Source of the DNA: Actinomycetes bacterium | GTDB taxonomy: Bacteria; Actinomycetota; Acidimicrobiia; Acidimicrobiales; RAAP-2 | Reading direction: 5' to 3' | NCBI GenBank assembly: GCA_021779855.1 | Contig: JAJXZW010000001.1 | Coordinates: 1-64,000, forward strand | DNA: 64,000 nucleotides | Shown: in pieces, positions 40,400-48,332 of the stretch | Position numbering within the stretch: the first letter of the stretch is position 1 | Layout: each line of letters starts with the position of its first letter | Notes under the pieces: model-generated | The model's input: the letters and a program-made list of their open reading frames with translations, nothing else | The model's database searches: none | Told to the model about the DNA's origin: nothing | Made by a program: the position numbers and the translations under genes

Positions 40400-41187
40400 T
40401 GGCGACGCGCGTCCTGCCGGCCTTCGGCTCGCGCCGGAGCGTGCGCCTCTTCGAGCGCAACTTCTACGCGTACCGCTCGCAGTGGCTGATGTTCGTCTCG
40501 GGCTTCTTCGAGCCGCTCTTCTACTTGCTATCGATCGGGATCGGGCTCAACCACCTCGTGGGCGATCTGCCCGTGGGCGGGCGGCTCGTCAGCTACGCGA
40601 CCTTCGTCGCGCCGGGGATGCTCGCGACCTCGGCCATGAACGGCGCGGTCATCGACTCGGTCTTCAACCCGTTCTTCCGGCTCAAGATCTCGCACACCTA
40701 CGACGCCGTGCTCTCGACGCCGCTCGACGTGACCGACGTGGCCCTCGGCGAGGTGTGGTGGGCGCTCTCGCGCGCCGCCCTCTACGCGGCCTCGTTCATC
40801 GTGTGCATGGTCCTGCTCGGCGACGCCACGAGCTGGTGGGTCGTCCTCTGCTGGCCCGGGGCGCTGCTGGCGAGCCTCGCCTTCACCTGCGTCGGGCTCG
40901 CCGGGTGCACGTACCTGCGTAGCTGGCAGGACTTCGACGTCGTGACCCTCGTCCAGCTGCCCCTCTTCCTCTTCTCGGGGACGTTCTTCCCGATCAGCCT
41001 CTATCCCGGGTGGCTCGGGGCGATCGTCTCGGTGTCGCCCCTCTACCAGGCCGCGGCCCTGCTGCGGGGCCTGGCCACCGGCCAGTTCGACCTCCTGATG
41101 CTCGGGCGCGCCGCCTACCTCGCCGCCCTGGGGCTCGGCGGGCTCTGGCTCGCCGCTCGCCGGTTCCGCGCGATCCTCGCGCCCTAG
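40399..41187 (+). CDS. ABC-2 exporter permease, second copy
   Basis: A 262-aa paralogue of the preceding permease. It carries S-G-F-F-E-P-L-F-Y-L-L-S-I-G-I-G-L and L-F-L-F-S-G-T-F-F-P-I-S-L-Y-P, the NodJ-like loops. ATG 40399 overlaps the upstream stop (TGATG). Its own stop shares CTAG with the opposing Smr gene. Confidence 0.85.
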   Translation: MATRVLPAFGSRRSVRLFERNFYAYRSQWLMFVSGFFEPLFYLLSIGIGLNHLVGDLPVGGRLVSYATFVAPGMLATSAMNGAVIDSVFNPFFRLKISHTYDAVLSTPLDVTDVALGEVWWALSRAALYAASFIVCMVLLGDATSWWVVLCWPGALLASLAFTCVGLAGCTYLRSWQDFDVVTLVQLPLFLFSGTFFPISLYPGWLGAIVSVSPLYQAAALLRGLATGQFDLLMLGRAAYLAALGLGGLWLAARRFRAILAP

Positions 41188-41435
41188 AAGCGGAAGTGGA
41201 CGAAGATCCGCCCGAAGTTCCTCGAGTCCTTCTCCACCCGGTGGTAGAGGGGCTTCACGTCGGGCTGGTCCAGGAACCTCAGCACCCGCTTCTTCAGCTG
41301 ACCGCTTCCCTTGCCCGGGATGATCTCGACCAGGCGGACCTTCTTCTCGAGGGCCTCGTCGATCACCGCGCGCAACGCCCGGTCGATCTCGTCACCCCGG
41401 TTGTAGAGCCCGTGCAGGTTGAGGGTGAGCTTCAC
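41184..41435 (-). CDS. Small Smr-domain protein
   Basis: An 83-aa protein consisting almost wholly of an Smr domain (as at the MutS2 C-terminus), a nuclease-type fold: L-N-L-H-G-L near the start and I-I-P-G-K-G-S-G-Q-L-K-K-R are its signature. GTG 41435 lies 8 nt after TACGCT (41444-41449) without a Shine-Dalgarno, so a leaderless mRNA is likely; the longer open frame upstream is unrelated. Stand-alone Smr proteins may act in RNA or DNA cleavage, but the role here is unknown. Confidence 0.75.
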   Translation of the reverse strand: MKLTLNLHGLYNRGDEIDRALRAVIDEALEKKVRLVEIIPGKGSGQLKKRVLRFLDQPDVKPLYHRVEKDSRNFGRIFVHFRF

Positions 41436-41466
41436 CGGCCCGCAGCGTAGCCAGCCGGGCGGGCGG

Positions 41467-41808
41467 CTACCCGGCGCTCCCGCCGGGGCCCCCACTCGGG
41501 CCCAGGGCGATCCCGAGCTCGCGGTGGACCGCGGCGACGGTCTGGGGGGACAGCCCCCGGTCGTAGAGCTCGCACAGGACGCTCAGCACCTCGAGGTCGC
41601 GCACCGAGTAGCGCCGCTGGTTGCCCGAGGGCCGCTCGCCCGCGAAGTCGACCGCCGACTCCAGTCGGCGCAGCGCGTGCGGCGTCGTCCCGAGCAGGTC
41701 GATGGCCACGGCCATCGTGAAGAGGGGCTCGTCGGGATCGGCGACCCGCTCGCGCCAGGGCCGCCCCGCGGGGGGCGTCACCGCCCCCCGACGGGGGCCC
41801 GACGACAT
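41467..41808 (-). CDS. MerR-family regulator, HspR-like
   Basis: A 113-aa winged-helix regulator: F-T-M-A-V-A-I-D-L-L-G, then L-R-R-L-E-S, R-R-Y-S-V-R-D-L-E-V-L, and a short C-terminal helix. The order and spacing match HspR, the heat-shock repressor. ATG 41808 overlaps the Hsp20 stop (TGATG), so chaperone and regulator are co-translated, the usual design for autoregulated heat-shock operons. The effector domain is minimal, and the tail is glycine-rich. Confidence 0.75.
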   Translation of the reverse strand: MSSGPRRGAVTPPAGRPWRERVADPDEPLFTMAVAIDLLGTTPHALRRLESAVDFAGERPSGNQRRYSVRDLEVLSVLCELYDRGLSPQTVAAVHRELGIALGPSGGPGGSAG

Positions 41809-42221
41809 CAGGCCGACTCGGCCGTGAGGACCCGGCGCCCGGACTCGGTCGAGTGGACCTGCACCTTGCGCGGGCGGGCGTGCTCCGACAGCGGGATCCG
41901 CAGGGTGAGCACCCCGTTCGTGTACTCGGCGTCCACGTGCTCGACGTCCAGGACGTCGCCGAGCAGCACCCGGCGCGTGATGGTCGTCTCGGAGCGCTCG
42001 CGCACGAAGTACTTCGCGCCCTCGGGCAGCGCCACCGTCCGCCTCGCGCTGAGGCGCAGCTCGCCGCGCTCGATCTGCAGGTCGATGGTGTCCGGGTCCA
42101 CCCCGGGCAGGTCGAACTGCACGGTGATCACGTCGCCGAGCCGGTACGCGTCCATCGCGGCCAACTGGGTCTCCTCGACCAGGCGGTCCCAGCGTCGCAT
42201 CGGGTCGGTCAGCATCAACAT
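41808..42221 (-). CDS. Hsp20 small heat-shock protein
   Basis: A 137-aa alpha-crystallin-domain chaperone: F-D-L-P-G-V-D-P-D-T-I-D, L-R-L-S-A-R-R-T, F-V-R-E-R-S and Y-T-N-G-V-L-T-L-R-I-P. It is distinct in sequence from the Hsp20 at 34597. ATG 42221 follows GAGGAGG. Its promoter region holds TATACT and a perfect palindrome, probably the site of the HspR-like regulator encoded immediately downstream. Confidence 0.88.
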   Translation of the reverse strand: MLMLTDPMRRWDRLVEETQLAAMDAYRLGDVITVQFDLPGVDPDTIDLQIERGELRLSARRTVALPEGAKYFVRERSETTITRRVLLGDVLDVEHVDAEYTNGVLTLRIPLSEHARPRKVQVHSTESGRRVLTAESA

Positions 42222-42234
42222 GGCAACCTCCTCT

Positions 42235-42263
42235 CAGTAATGCTTACTGTCATTGTCAGTATA
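42235..42263 (-). promoter_or_regulatory. hsp20-merR promoter and operator palindrome
   Basis: On the minus strand TATACT (42263-42258) is a strong -10. Downstream of it lies CAGTAA-TGC-TTACTG (42235-42249), a perfect 6-bp-arm palindrome just before the ribosome site, with a second imperfect dyad between (ACTGTCA-T-TGTCAGT). It differs from the HAIR consensus CTTGAGT-N7-ACTCAAG. A repressor here would block initiation or clearance. Confidence 0.55.
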
Positions 42264-42322
42264 CCTGACTATTCCGCACGGGCGACGGTCGCCCCGATCC
42301 GGGGGCGCCGACGCCGAGCCGG

Positions 42323-42328
42323 TAACCT
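42323..42328 (+). promoter_or_regulatory. Leaderless-type -10 element of lepB (TAACCT)
   Basis: TAACCT, then exactly 7 nt (CGGGCGG), then GTG 42336, the same geometry as at 5179 and 11310. Confidence 0.5.
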
Positions 42329-42335
42329 CGGGCGG

Positions 42336-42950
42336 GTGTCCAGCCCCCCGACCGCCGACGAGCCGGCCGTCGAGGGGAGTGCCCCCGAGGCCGCCCCGGA
42401 GGGGGGCCCGGCGCGCGCGCACAAGATGCACCCGGCACTCGAGTGGCTGATCGTCCTCGTCGTCGCCGTGGGTGTATCCCTTCTCATCAGGACATACGCC
42501 TTCCAGACCTACTTCATCCCCTCCGGCTCGATGGAGCCCACCCTCCACATCGGCGACCGGATCATCGTCTCGAAGCTCTCGGTCGAGTTCGGGACGATCC
42601 ACATTGGCGACGTCGTCGTCTTCCGGGCACCCCCGGGGGTGAGGGTCCAGTGCGGCGACGCGGTGCCCGACCTCGTCAAGCGGGTCATCGGGCTGCCCGG
42701 CGACCACCTGACCAGCCGCGGCAACACCATCTACGTGAACGGCCACCGACTGACCCAGTGGTGGACCCACAACCCTATCCTGGGCAAGCCCATCGGCTCG
42801 GTGACCGTGCCCGCCAACAACTACTTCATGCTGGGTGACAACGAGGCCAACAGCTGCGACAGCCGGTACTGGGGGACGGTCCCGCGCTCGGACATCGTCG
42901 GCAAGGCCATCCTGCGGATCTGGCCCCTCTCGCGCATCGGCTTCCTCTAG
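42336..42950 (+). CDS. lepB: Signal peptidase I
   Basis: A 204-aa membrane serine protease that removes signal peptides. An acidic cytoplasmic N-terminus (1-29) precedes one helix (about 36-52). The catalytic serine is S65 in P-S-G-S-M-E-P-T, the lysine is K115 in V-K-R-V-I-G-L-P-G-D, and G-D-N-E-A-N-S-C-D-S-R-Y-W-G closes the active site, typical of Gram-positive enzymes. GTG 42336 is placed for leaderless translation. Confidence 0.92.
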   Translation: MSSPPTADEPAVEGSAPEAAPEGGPARAHKMHPALEWLIVLVVAVGVSLLIRTYAFQTYFIPSGSMEPTLHIGDRIIVSKLSVEFGTIHIGDVVVFRAPPGVRVQCGDAVPDLVKRVIGLPGDHLTSRGNTIYVNGHRLTQWWTHNPILGKPIGSVTVPANNYFMLGDNEANSCDSRYWGTVPRSDIVGKAILRIWPLSRIGFL

Positions 42951-42977
42951 ACCGGTGACCGGACCTAAGGGGGTGGC

Positions 42978-43949
42978 GTGAGGATCCTCATCGTCGGGGG
43001 GACGTCGTTCGTCGGGCGGGCCATCGCCTGGTCGGCCTGGCACCACGGCCACGGGGTCACGGTCCTGACGCGCGGGCGCACGCCGAGCGACCTCCCCGAG
43101 GCCGTCGAGCACCTGGTCGGCGCGCGCGACGGCGACCTGAGCGCACTCGCGGGGCGCGACTTCGACGCGACCATCGACGTCATCGCGTACCGCCCCCCCG
43201 ACGTCGACCACCTCGCCGACGCCCTCGCCGACCGCGGCGGCCGGCACCTGCAGATCTCCTCGGTCTCGGCCTACCGCGAGACCGAGCGGGAGAACGCCAC
43301 CGAGGACGAGCTCGAGCTCTGGCCCGAGGACGGGGTCGACCCGAGCGCGGGCGTGACCCCCGCCACCTACGGCCCCCTGAAGGCGGCGTGCGAGCGCGCG
43401 GCGCGCCGGCGCTTCGGCGACGAGGTCACGATCGTGCGCCCGACCTACGTCATCGGGTCCCACGACCACACGCTGCGCTTCCCCTACTGGGTGGCCCGGG
43501 CGGCGCGCGGCGGCACCGTCGCCGTGCCCGGTCCGCGCGAGGCCCGCCTGCAGTGGATCGACGCGCGCGACCTCGCCGAGTTCACGCTCGGCGTGCTCGT
43601 CGACGGGCTCCCGGGGCCCTTCCACGTAGCCGCCCCCTCCGGCGGCACGCCCTACGTCGAGGCGATCGAGCGCGTCGTGGCCCACGCCGGGCCGACCGGC
43701 GCCCGGGTGGTCGAGGTCCCGGCCGAGGCCGTCCGGTCCGCCGGCCTCGAGGACCGCTTCCCCCTCTGGAGCCCGCGACCCGAGGCCGTGTCCACCCTCG
43801 ACACCGCTCGCGCCCGGGCGGCCGGCCTGGCCGCGCGGGCGCTCGAGGAGAGCGTGGACGACGTCGCCGAGTGGTGGGGCGCGCGGCCCTGGCCGGAGCG
43901 CTGGCTCACGAGCGAGGCCGAGGCGCGCCTCCTCGAGGCGTCGCGGTAA
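42978..43949 (+). CDS. NAD-dependent epimerase/reductase (SDR family)
   Basis: A 323-aa extended short-chain dehydrogenase. The N-terminal Rossmann motif G-G-T-S-F-V-G is the G-x-x-G-x-x-G variant, followed by D-V-I-A-Y-R, S-S-V-S-A-Y, a Y-G-P-L-K-A catalytic Y-x-x-x-K and R-P-T-Y-V-I-G. It resembles isoflavone-reductase- or RNA-binding CSP41-like epimerases; the substrate is unknown. GTG 42978 has AAGGGGG upstream. A C-terminal helix with W-W-G-A-R-P-W-P ends the protein. Confidence 0.82.
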   Translation: MRILIVGGTSFVGRAIAWSAWHHGHGVTVLTRGRTPSDLPEAVEHLVGARDGDLSALAGRDFDATIDVIAYRPPDVDHLADALADRGGRHLQISSVSAYRETERENATEDELELWPEDGVDPSAGVTPATYGPLKAACERAARRRFGDEVTIVRPTYVIGSHDHTLRFPYWVARAARGGTVAVPGPREARLQWIDARDLAEFTLGVLVDGLPGPFHVAAPSGGTPYVEAIERVVAHAGPTGARVVEVPAEAVRSAGLEDRFPLWSPRPEAVSTLDTARARAAGLAARALEESVDDVAEWWGARPWPERWLTSEAEARLLEASR

Positions 43950-43978
43950 GAGGGCGCCGCGAGCGGACAGAGGCGCGC

Positions 43979-44503
43979 GTGGCCCCCCGGGACGAGGAGC
44001 GTTTCCGCCGACTCGTGGACGAGCACGCCTCGGCGGTGGGCGACTACCTCCGCCGGCGGCTCTACCCCGTGAGCCCGGCCGACCTCGACGACCTCGTCGA
44101 GGAGACCCTGCTCGTCGTGTGGCGTCGCCTCGACGACGTCCCGGCCGACGCCGAGCGCCCCTGGATGATCGGGGTCGCGCGCAACGTCCTGCGCAACGCC
44201 CGACGCGCGAGCGGTCGGCGCAGGGCGCTGCAGGCCTCCCTGCGGCCGACCCCCGACGACCCGCCGGCCGAGGAGAGGGTCGTGGCCGACGTCGCCCTGG
44301 CCCAGGCGCTCGCCTCGCTGGGCGACGACGACCGCGAGCTCATCACCCTCAACGCCTGGGACGGCTACGAGCCCCGGGACCTGGCCGGACACCTCGGGAT
44401 CAGCGCCAACGCCGCCGCGGTGCGCCTCAGCCGGGCCCGGGGGCGGCTCCGGGCGGCGCTGGCTCTGGGCGAGGACGACCCGAAAGAGACGGGTGCCTCG
44501 TGA
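43979..44503 (+). CDS. ECF-type RNA polymerase sigma factor
   Basis: A 174-aa sigma-70 factor of the extracytoplasmic-function type. Region 2 (about 8-75) has F-R-R-L-V-D-E-H-A and D-L-D-D-L-V-E-E-T-L-L-V-V-W-R-R; region 4 (about 105-160) has L-I-T-L-N-A-W-D-G-Y-E-P-R-D-L-A and V-R-L-S-R-A-R-G-R-L-R. GTG 43979 follows AGAGG; the long open frame upstream only retranslates the epimerase gene. A membrane protein gene 18 bp downstream is probably its antagonist or partner. Confidence 0.85.
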   Translation: MAPRDEERFRRLVDEHASAVGDYLRRRLYPVSPADLDDLVEETLLVVWRRLDDVPADAERPWMIGVARNVLRNARRASGRRRALQASLRPTPDDPPAEERVVADVALAQALASLGDDDRELITLNAWDGYEPRDLAGHLGISANAAAVRLSRARGRLRAALALGEDDPKETGAS

Positions 44504-44521
44504 CAGGGGGTGACTAGAGCC

Positions 44522-45661
44522 ATGGACGACCTGGAGCGACGACTGCGGGCGGCCGACCCGGTGGCCGGCGAGCCCTACGCGCTGCCCGCGGGGCTCGTCG
44601 CGCGCGTGATGGCCGAACGGCGCCCGACGCGGGTCGTGCGCCCCTTCGTCTGGCGCGTGGCGGCGGCCGCGGCGGCCAGCGTCGCCCTCACCGTGGGGGC
44701 GGTGAGCGCCCTGGGGGAGGTCTCCCCGGCCTTCGGCGCGGTGGAGGTGGCGGCGGCGGTGCCCCCGCCCCCGACGGCCGGCCCCGCGGCCTTCGGCACG
44801 GTGGAGGCCGCCGCCCTGCCGAGCACGGGCGCGCCGCCACCCCTTCGGCTGGCCCCGGGCCCGCCCGGGCCGCCCTCGGTCGAGGTGACCCGCCTGACCC
44901 ACCCGGCGAACCTCGCGGGCGAGGCCCGGCGCCTGGCCCGGGTCCTCGGCGTCACCGGCCCGGAGGTGCGACTCGGCACGGGCCCGACGAGCTGGCAGGT
45001 GGGTCGGCCGCCCGGCGCCACCGTCGTCGTGGTCGGCGGGGCCGTGCCCCAGTGGAGCTACTCGTCGAGTTCGCCCTCGATCGCCCCGGCCACCCAGTCG
45101 GCCGCCGCGGTGCGCAGCGCCGCCGAGCGGGCCCGCCTGCGCGAGCGCGCGACGGCGCTGCTGGCCCGGCTCGGGCTCGACCTCACCCTCGGGCGGGCCA
45201 CCTACGTGGACGCGATCATGGACGGTGCCACGCCGAGCGACGTCTACCGGGAGGTCACGGCGACCTTCGTCGTGACCCACGCCGGCCTGCCCACCGACCA
45301 GCGCGTGGTCCTGGGCGTTGGCGCCCGGGGCCGGCTGGTCTTCGCGGCGGGCCCGGACGTGACGGCCGCCCGCGACGTCCCCTACGCCCTCGAGTCGGCG
45401 GCGGCGGCGCTCGGCTCCCTGCGCGGGGGGGTCGGTCCGACGTCGGTCGGGGCGTCCGCCTCGGCCCGGCCGGCCGCGGTGCGCGCCACGCTCGGCCTGC
45501 GCGCCTTCGTCGTGCGCGGGGGGGCGACGTGGTGGCTGCCCGTCTACACCTTCACGACCCGCGCGGGCGCGCACTGGCAGGTGCTGGCGCGCGCGTCGGG
45601 CCAGGTGACGATCGCGCCCGACGCCACCGGGCTCGACGCCCGCGGGGTCGTCGCCCCCTAG
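44522..45661 (+). CDS. Single-pass membrane protein, probable sigma-factor partner
   Basis: 379 aa. A short cytoplasmic head (1-42, D-D-L-E-R-R-L-R-A-A-D-P) precedes one helix (about 44-66), a proline-rich stretch, then an extracytoplasmic domain. The layout (small cytoplasmic head, helix, external sensor, gene just after an ECF sigma) is that of anti-sigma factors, but no zinc-binding anti-sigma motif is present, so the role is inferred from position. The external domain contains Y-S-S-S-S-P-S and two beta-rich regions resembling no family I recognise. ATG 44522. Confidence 0.6.
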   Translation: MDDLERRLRAADPVAGEPYALPAGLVARVMAERRPTRVVRPFVWRVAAAAAASVALTVGAVSALGEVSPAFGAVEVAAAVPPPPTAGPAAFGTVEAAALPSTGAPPPLRLAPGPPGPPSVEVTRLTHPANLAGEARRLARVLGVTGPEVRLGTGPTSWQVGRPPGATVVVVGGAVPQWSYSSSSPSIAPATQSAAAVRSAAERARLRERATALLARLGLDLTLGRATYVDAIMDGATPSDVYREVTATFVVTHAGLPTDQRVVLGVGARGRLVFAAGPDVTAARDVPYALESAAAALGSLRGGVGPTSVGASASARPAAVRATLGLRAFVVRGGATWWLPVYTFTTRAGAHWQVLARASGQVTIAPDATGLDARGVVAP

Positions 45662-45939
45662 CCCCTCCTCGATCCCGACGTGGCGGTGCTCGCCGTCGGG
45701 CCCCGTGGCGGCACCGGGACCGGGTCGAACTCGATGCGCCCGATGCCCACCGATAGATCGAGCACCGGCGGGCCGACGCGACCCTCGGTGAGCGCGGTGG
45801 ACCGCCCGTGGTCCGCTGTTCGGGCCGGAACTGGCCGAGGCCGACGTGGCCGGTCACCCCGGCGGCCGTAGGCGCCTCGACGGCCCGCGGGCCGACCGCC
45901 GGGGTGGTGCGCGCGGCGGACGTCGGCGCCGACGGGGCC

Positions 45940-46255
45940 CTAGGTGAGGTCGACGCGTCTCACCGGAGGCGCCACGGCCGGCCGCCGGGATCCGGCCGGC
46001 CGCGATGGGGGCCCGAGGGGCAGCGCGACCCGCAGCCACCATCCGACGGGGCCGGCCTCGGCGCGCGGCGCCCGGGGACCGTCGCCCGGGACGACGACCC
46101 ACGTGGCGAGATAGGCCGAGGACGAGCCCCCAGAGCAGCGCGAGCCCGACGAGGGCGGCCCGCACCACGATCGCGTCCGTGCCCCATCGCTCGGCGACGC
46201 CGCCGCAGACGAGCTTAGGGACCCGGTGGCCCGAGGGGCGGGCGGGGTGGCGCAC
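45940..46255 (-). pseudogene. PspC-domain membrane protein, frameshifted
   Basis: Minus-strand frame from GTG 46255 reads a PspC domain: V-P-K-L-V-C-G-G-V-A-E-R-W-G-T-D-A-I-V-V then A-L-L-W-G-L-V-L-G. Near 46110-46118 the sequence continues in another frame (A-Y-L-A-T-W-V-V-V-P-G-D-G), completing the second helix, and reaches a stop at 45940. One indel explains this. The gene faces away from a sensor kinase that also starts with a PspC domain, so the pair may have acted together. The 278 bp between 45662 and 45940 hold nothing recognisable. Confidence 0.55.
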
Positions 46256-46443
46256 CGGGGGGCGGAGGTCGTGGGCCGCTCGGGCGACGGTTCAGGGCCC
46301 CGGTGGGGTCGCTCACCGTCCGACGCCAGGGCGGGCGGACGCGCCTCGACCATGGGGGACCCCGAGGCGACCCCGACCAGGGGCGCCGCGTCGGGGTTCC
46401 CCCGCAGGGCGCGGAGCCGGCGGCGGTGCGAGACTTCTGCGCG

Positions 46444-47691
46444 ATGAGCGCCACCACCCCGCCGCGCGCCGAGATCGGGGTCCCCCACCGGCCCCTGCGC
46501 CGGGGAGCCGACAACGCGCTCCTCGGCGGGGTGTGCGGGGGCCTCGCCATCCGTCTCGGGGTGAGCGAGCGGGCGGTGCGCGTCGTGACCTGCGTCGTGG
46601 CCCTGCTCTGGGGCGTGGGCCTGCTCGCCTACTTCGCCCTCTGGCTCACGCTGCCCCGGACGGGCGAGGACCGCTCCATCGCCGGCCGGCTCCTCGGGGG
46701 TCGCAACCGGCTGCGGCGGGTGGCCGTCGCGGTGGCCGCCGGGGCCCTCGTCCTGCTCGTGCTGCACCCCTTCAGCGAGGCGCTGCTCGGCCCGCTCTCC
46801 TGGGCCTTCCTCCTCGCGGCGCTCGCCCTCATCGTCGTCTGGCGCGGGGCGACCGCCGAGGAGCGCCAGCGCCTCGAGGAGCTCGGGCGCCACACCCCCT
46901 TCCTGCGCTCGCGCGCGGAGTCGACGAGGACCTGGGCCCTGGTGCGGATCTTCGTCGGCCTGGTCCTGGTGCTGCTCGGGGTGCGCCTCGCCGCGCTCGT
47001 CTCGCGGCGCGTCGACGGCGGGGCCCCGGCCGCCATCTTCGGCACCGCCTTCGTGCTCGCCGGCGTCGTCGTGCTGCTCGCCCCGTGGTGGCTGAGCCTC
47101 GTGCACGACCTCTCCGACGAGCGCCGCTCGCGGGTGCGCGTGGAGGAGCGCGCCAAGCTCGCGGCCCACCTGCACGACTCGGTCCTCCAGACCCTCACCC
47201 TCATCGAGCGCTCGGCCGACGACCCCGGCCAGGTGACCCGCCTCGCGCGCACCCAGGAGCGCGAGTTGCGCCAGTGGCTCTTCGGCCCGGTGGCGACCAG
47301 CCGCGTGGCCACCCTCGCGGGGGCCCTCGACGCCCTGGTCGGTGAGATCGAGGGCGACTACGGGGTGCGCGTCGAGCTGGTGGTGGTGGGCGAGGCCACC
47401 CTGAGCGAGGCGCTGACCGACCTCGTGGCCGCCGGACGCGAGGCGGCGATCAACGCGGCCCGCTGGTCGGGCGCCGAGCGCGTCTCGGTCTACGCCGAGG
47501 TCGAGCCGGACAAGGCCTCGCTCTTCGTGCGCGACCGGGGTCGGGGTTTCGACCCGGCCACCGTGCCCGAGGACCGCCACGGCCTCGCCGTCTCGATCCG
47601 CGAGCGCCTCGCCGCGCGCGGCGGCACGGCCACGGTGCGCTCGGCCCCCGGCGAGGGCACCGAGGTGGCCCTGGAGGTCGCGCTCGCGTGA
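46444..47691 (+). CDS. Sensor histidine kinase with N-terminal PspC domain
   Basis: 415 aa. A PspC domain (about 18-72, A-L-L-G-G-V-C-G-G-L-A-I-R-L-G-V) begins the protein, followed by four further membrane segments (about 92-130 and 167-217). The kinase core has the HisKA_3-type phosphoacceptor H244 in A-A-H-L-H-D-S-V-L-Q-T-L and a HATPase domain with A-I-N-A-A-R-W and D-R-G-R-G-F-D. PspC domains are linked to envelope stress. ATG 46444. It is followed by its response regulator with a GTGA overlap. Confidence 0.87.
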   Translation: MSATTPPRAEIGVPHRPLRRGADNALLGGVCGGLAIRLGVSERAVRVVTCVVALLWGVGLLAYFALWLTLPRTGEDRSIAGRLLGGRNRLRRVAVAVAAGALVLLVLHPFSEALLGPLSWAFLLAALALIVVWRGATAEERQRLEELGRHTPFLRSRAESTRTWALVRIFVGLVLVLLGVRLAALVSRRVDGGAPAAIFGTAFVLAGVVVLLAPWWLSLVHDLSDERRSRVRVEERAKLAAHLHDSVLQTLTLIERSADDPGQVTRLARTQERELRQWLFGPVATSRVATLAGALDALVGEIEGDYGVRVELVVVGEATLSEALTDLVAAGREAAINAARWSGAERVSVYAEVEPDKASLFVRDRGRGFDPATVPEDRHGLAVSIRERLAARGGTATVRSAPGEGTEVALEVALA

Positions 47692-48332
47692 GGCCCCGGG
47701 TCTTCCTCGTCGACGACCACGGCCTGATCCTGGCCGGGCTGCGCGCCGAGCTGGCCGATCACGTGGAGATCGTGGGGGCCGCCGATGAGGTCGCCGCGGC
47801 CGCCGAGATGATCCTCGAGCGGCGGCCCGACGTGGTGCTGCTCGACGTGCACATGCCCGGCGGCGGCGGCGAGGCCGTCCTGCGCGAGGTGCTGGTCGAC
47901 GCGCCCGACGTGCGCTTCCTCGCCCTCTCGGTCTCGGACGCGGCCGAGGACGTGATCGCGGTGGTGCGCGCCGGGGCGCGCGGCTACGTGACCAAGAGCA
48001 TCTCGGCCCCCGAGCTCCTCGAGGCGATCCTCCGCGTGGCCGACGGCGACGCCGTCTTCTCGCCGCGGCTCGCCGGATTCGTCCTCGACGCGTTCGCCTC
48101 CGAGGGCCACCTCGGCGAGGCCGAGGTGGACCCTGAGCTCAACCAGCTCACCCCGCGCGAGCGCCAGGTGCTGCGCCTCATCGCGCGCGGCTACGCCTAC
48201 CGCGACGTGGCCACGGAGCTCGCGATCTCGATCAAGACCGTCGAGAGCCACGTGTCGTCGGTGCTGCGCAAGCTGCAGCTCTCGAGCCGCTACGAGCTCA
48301 CCCACTGGGCGGTCGAGCGGCGGCTCACCTAG
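47688..48332 (+). CDS. NarL/LuxR-type response regulator
   Basis: A 214-aa regulator: receiver domain with D9-D10 and phosphoacceptor D53 in L-L-D-V-H-M-P, and K in V-T-K-S-I. The LuxR-type helix-turn-helix near the end reads L-T-P-R-E-R-Q-V-L-R-L-I-A-R-G and I-S-I-K-T-V-E-S-H-V. GTG 47688 overlaps the kinase stop. The pair resembles actinobacterial envelope-stress systems such as MacRS/PspC-linked kinases. Its stop shares CTAG with the ABC-F gene on the other strand. Confidence 0.88.
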   Translation: MRPRVFLVDDHGLILAGLRAELADHVEIVGAADEVAAAAEMILERRPDVVLLDVHMPGGGGEAVLREVLVDAPDVRFLALSVSDAAEDVIAVVRAGARGYVTKSISAPELLEAILRVADGDAVFSPRLAGFVLDAFASEGHLGEAEVDPELNQLTPRERQVLRLIARGYAYRDVATELAISIKTVESHVSSVLRKLQLSSRYELTHWAVERRLT

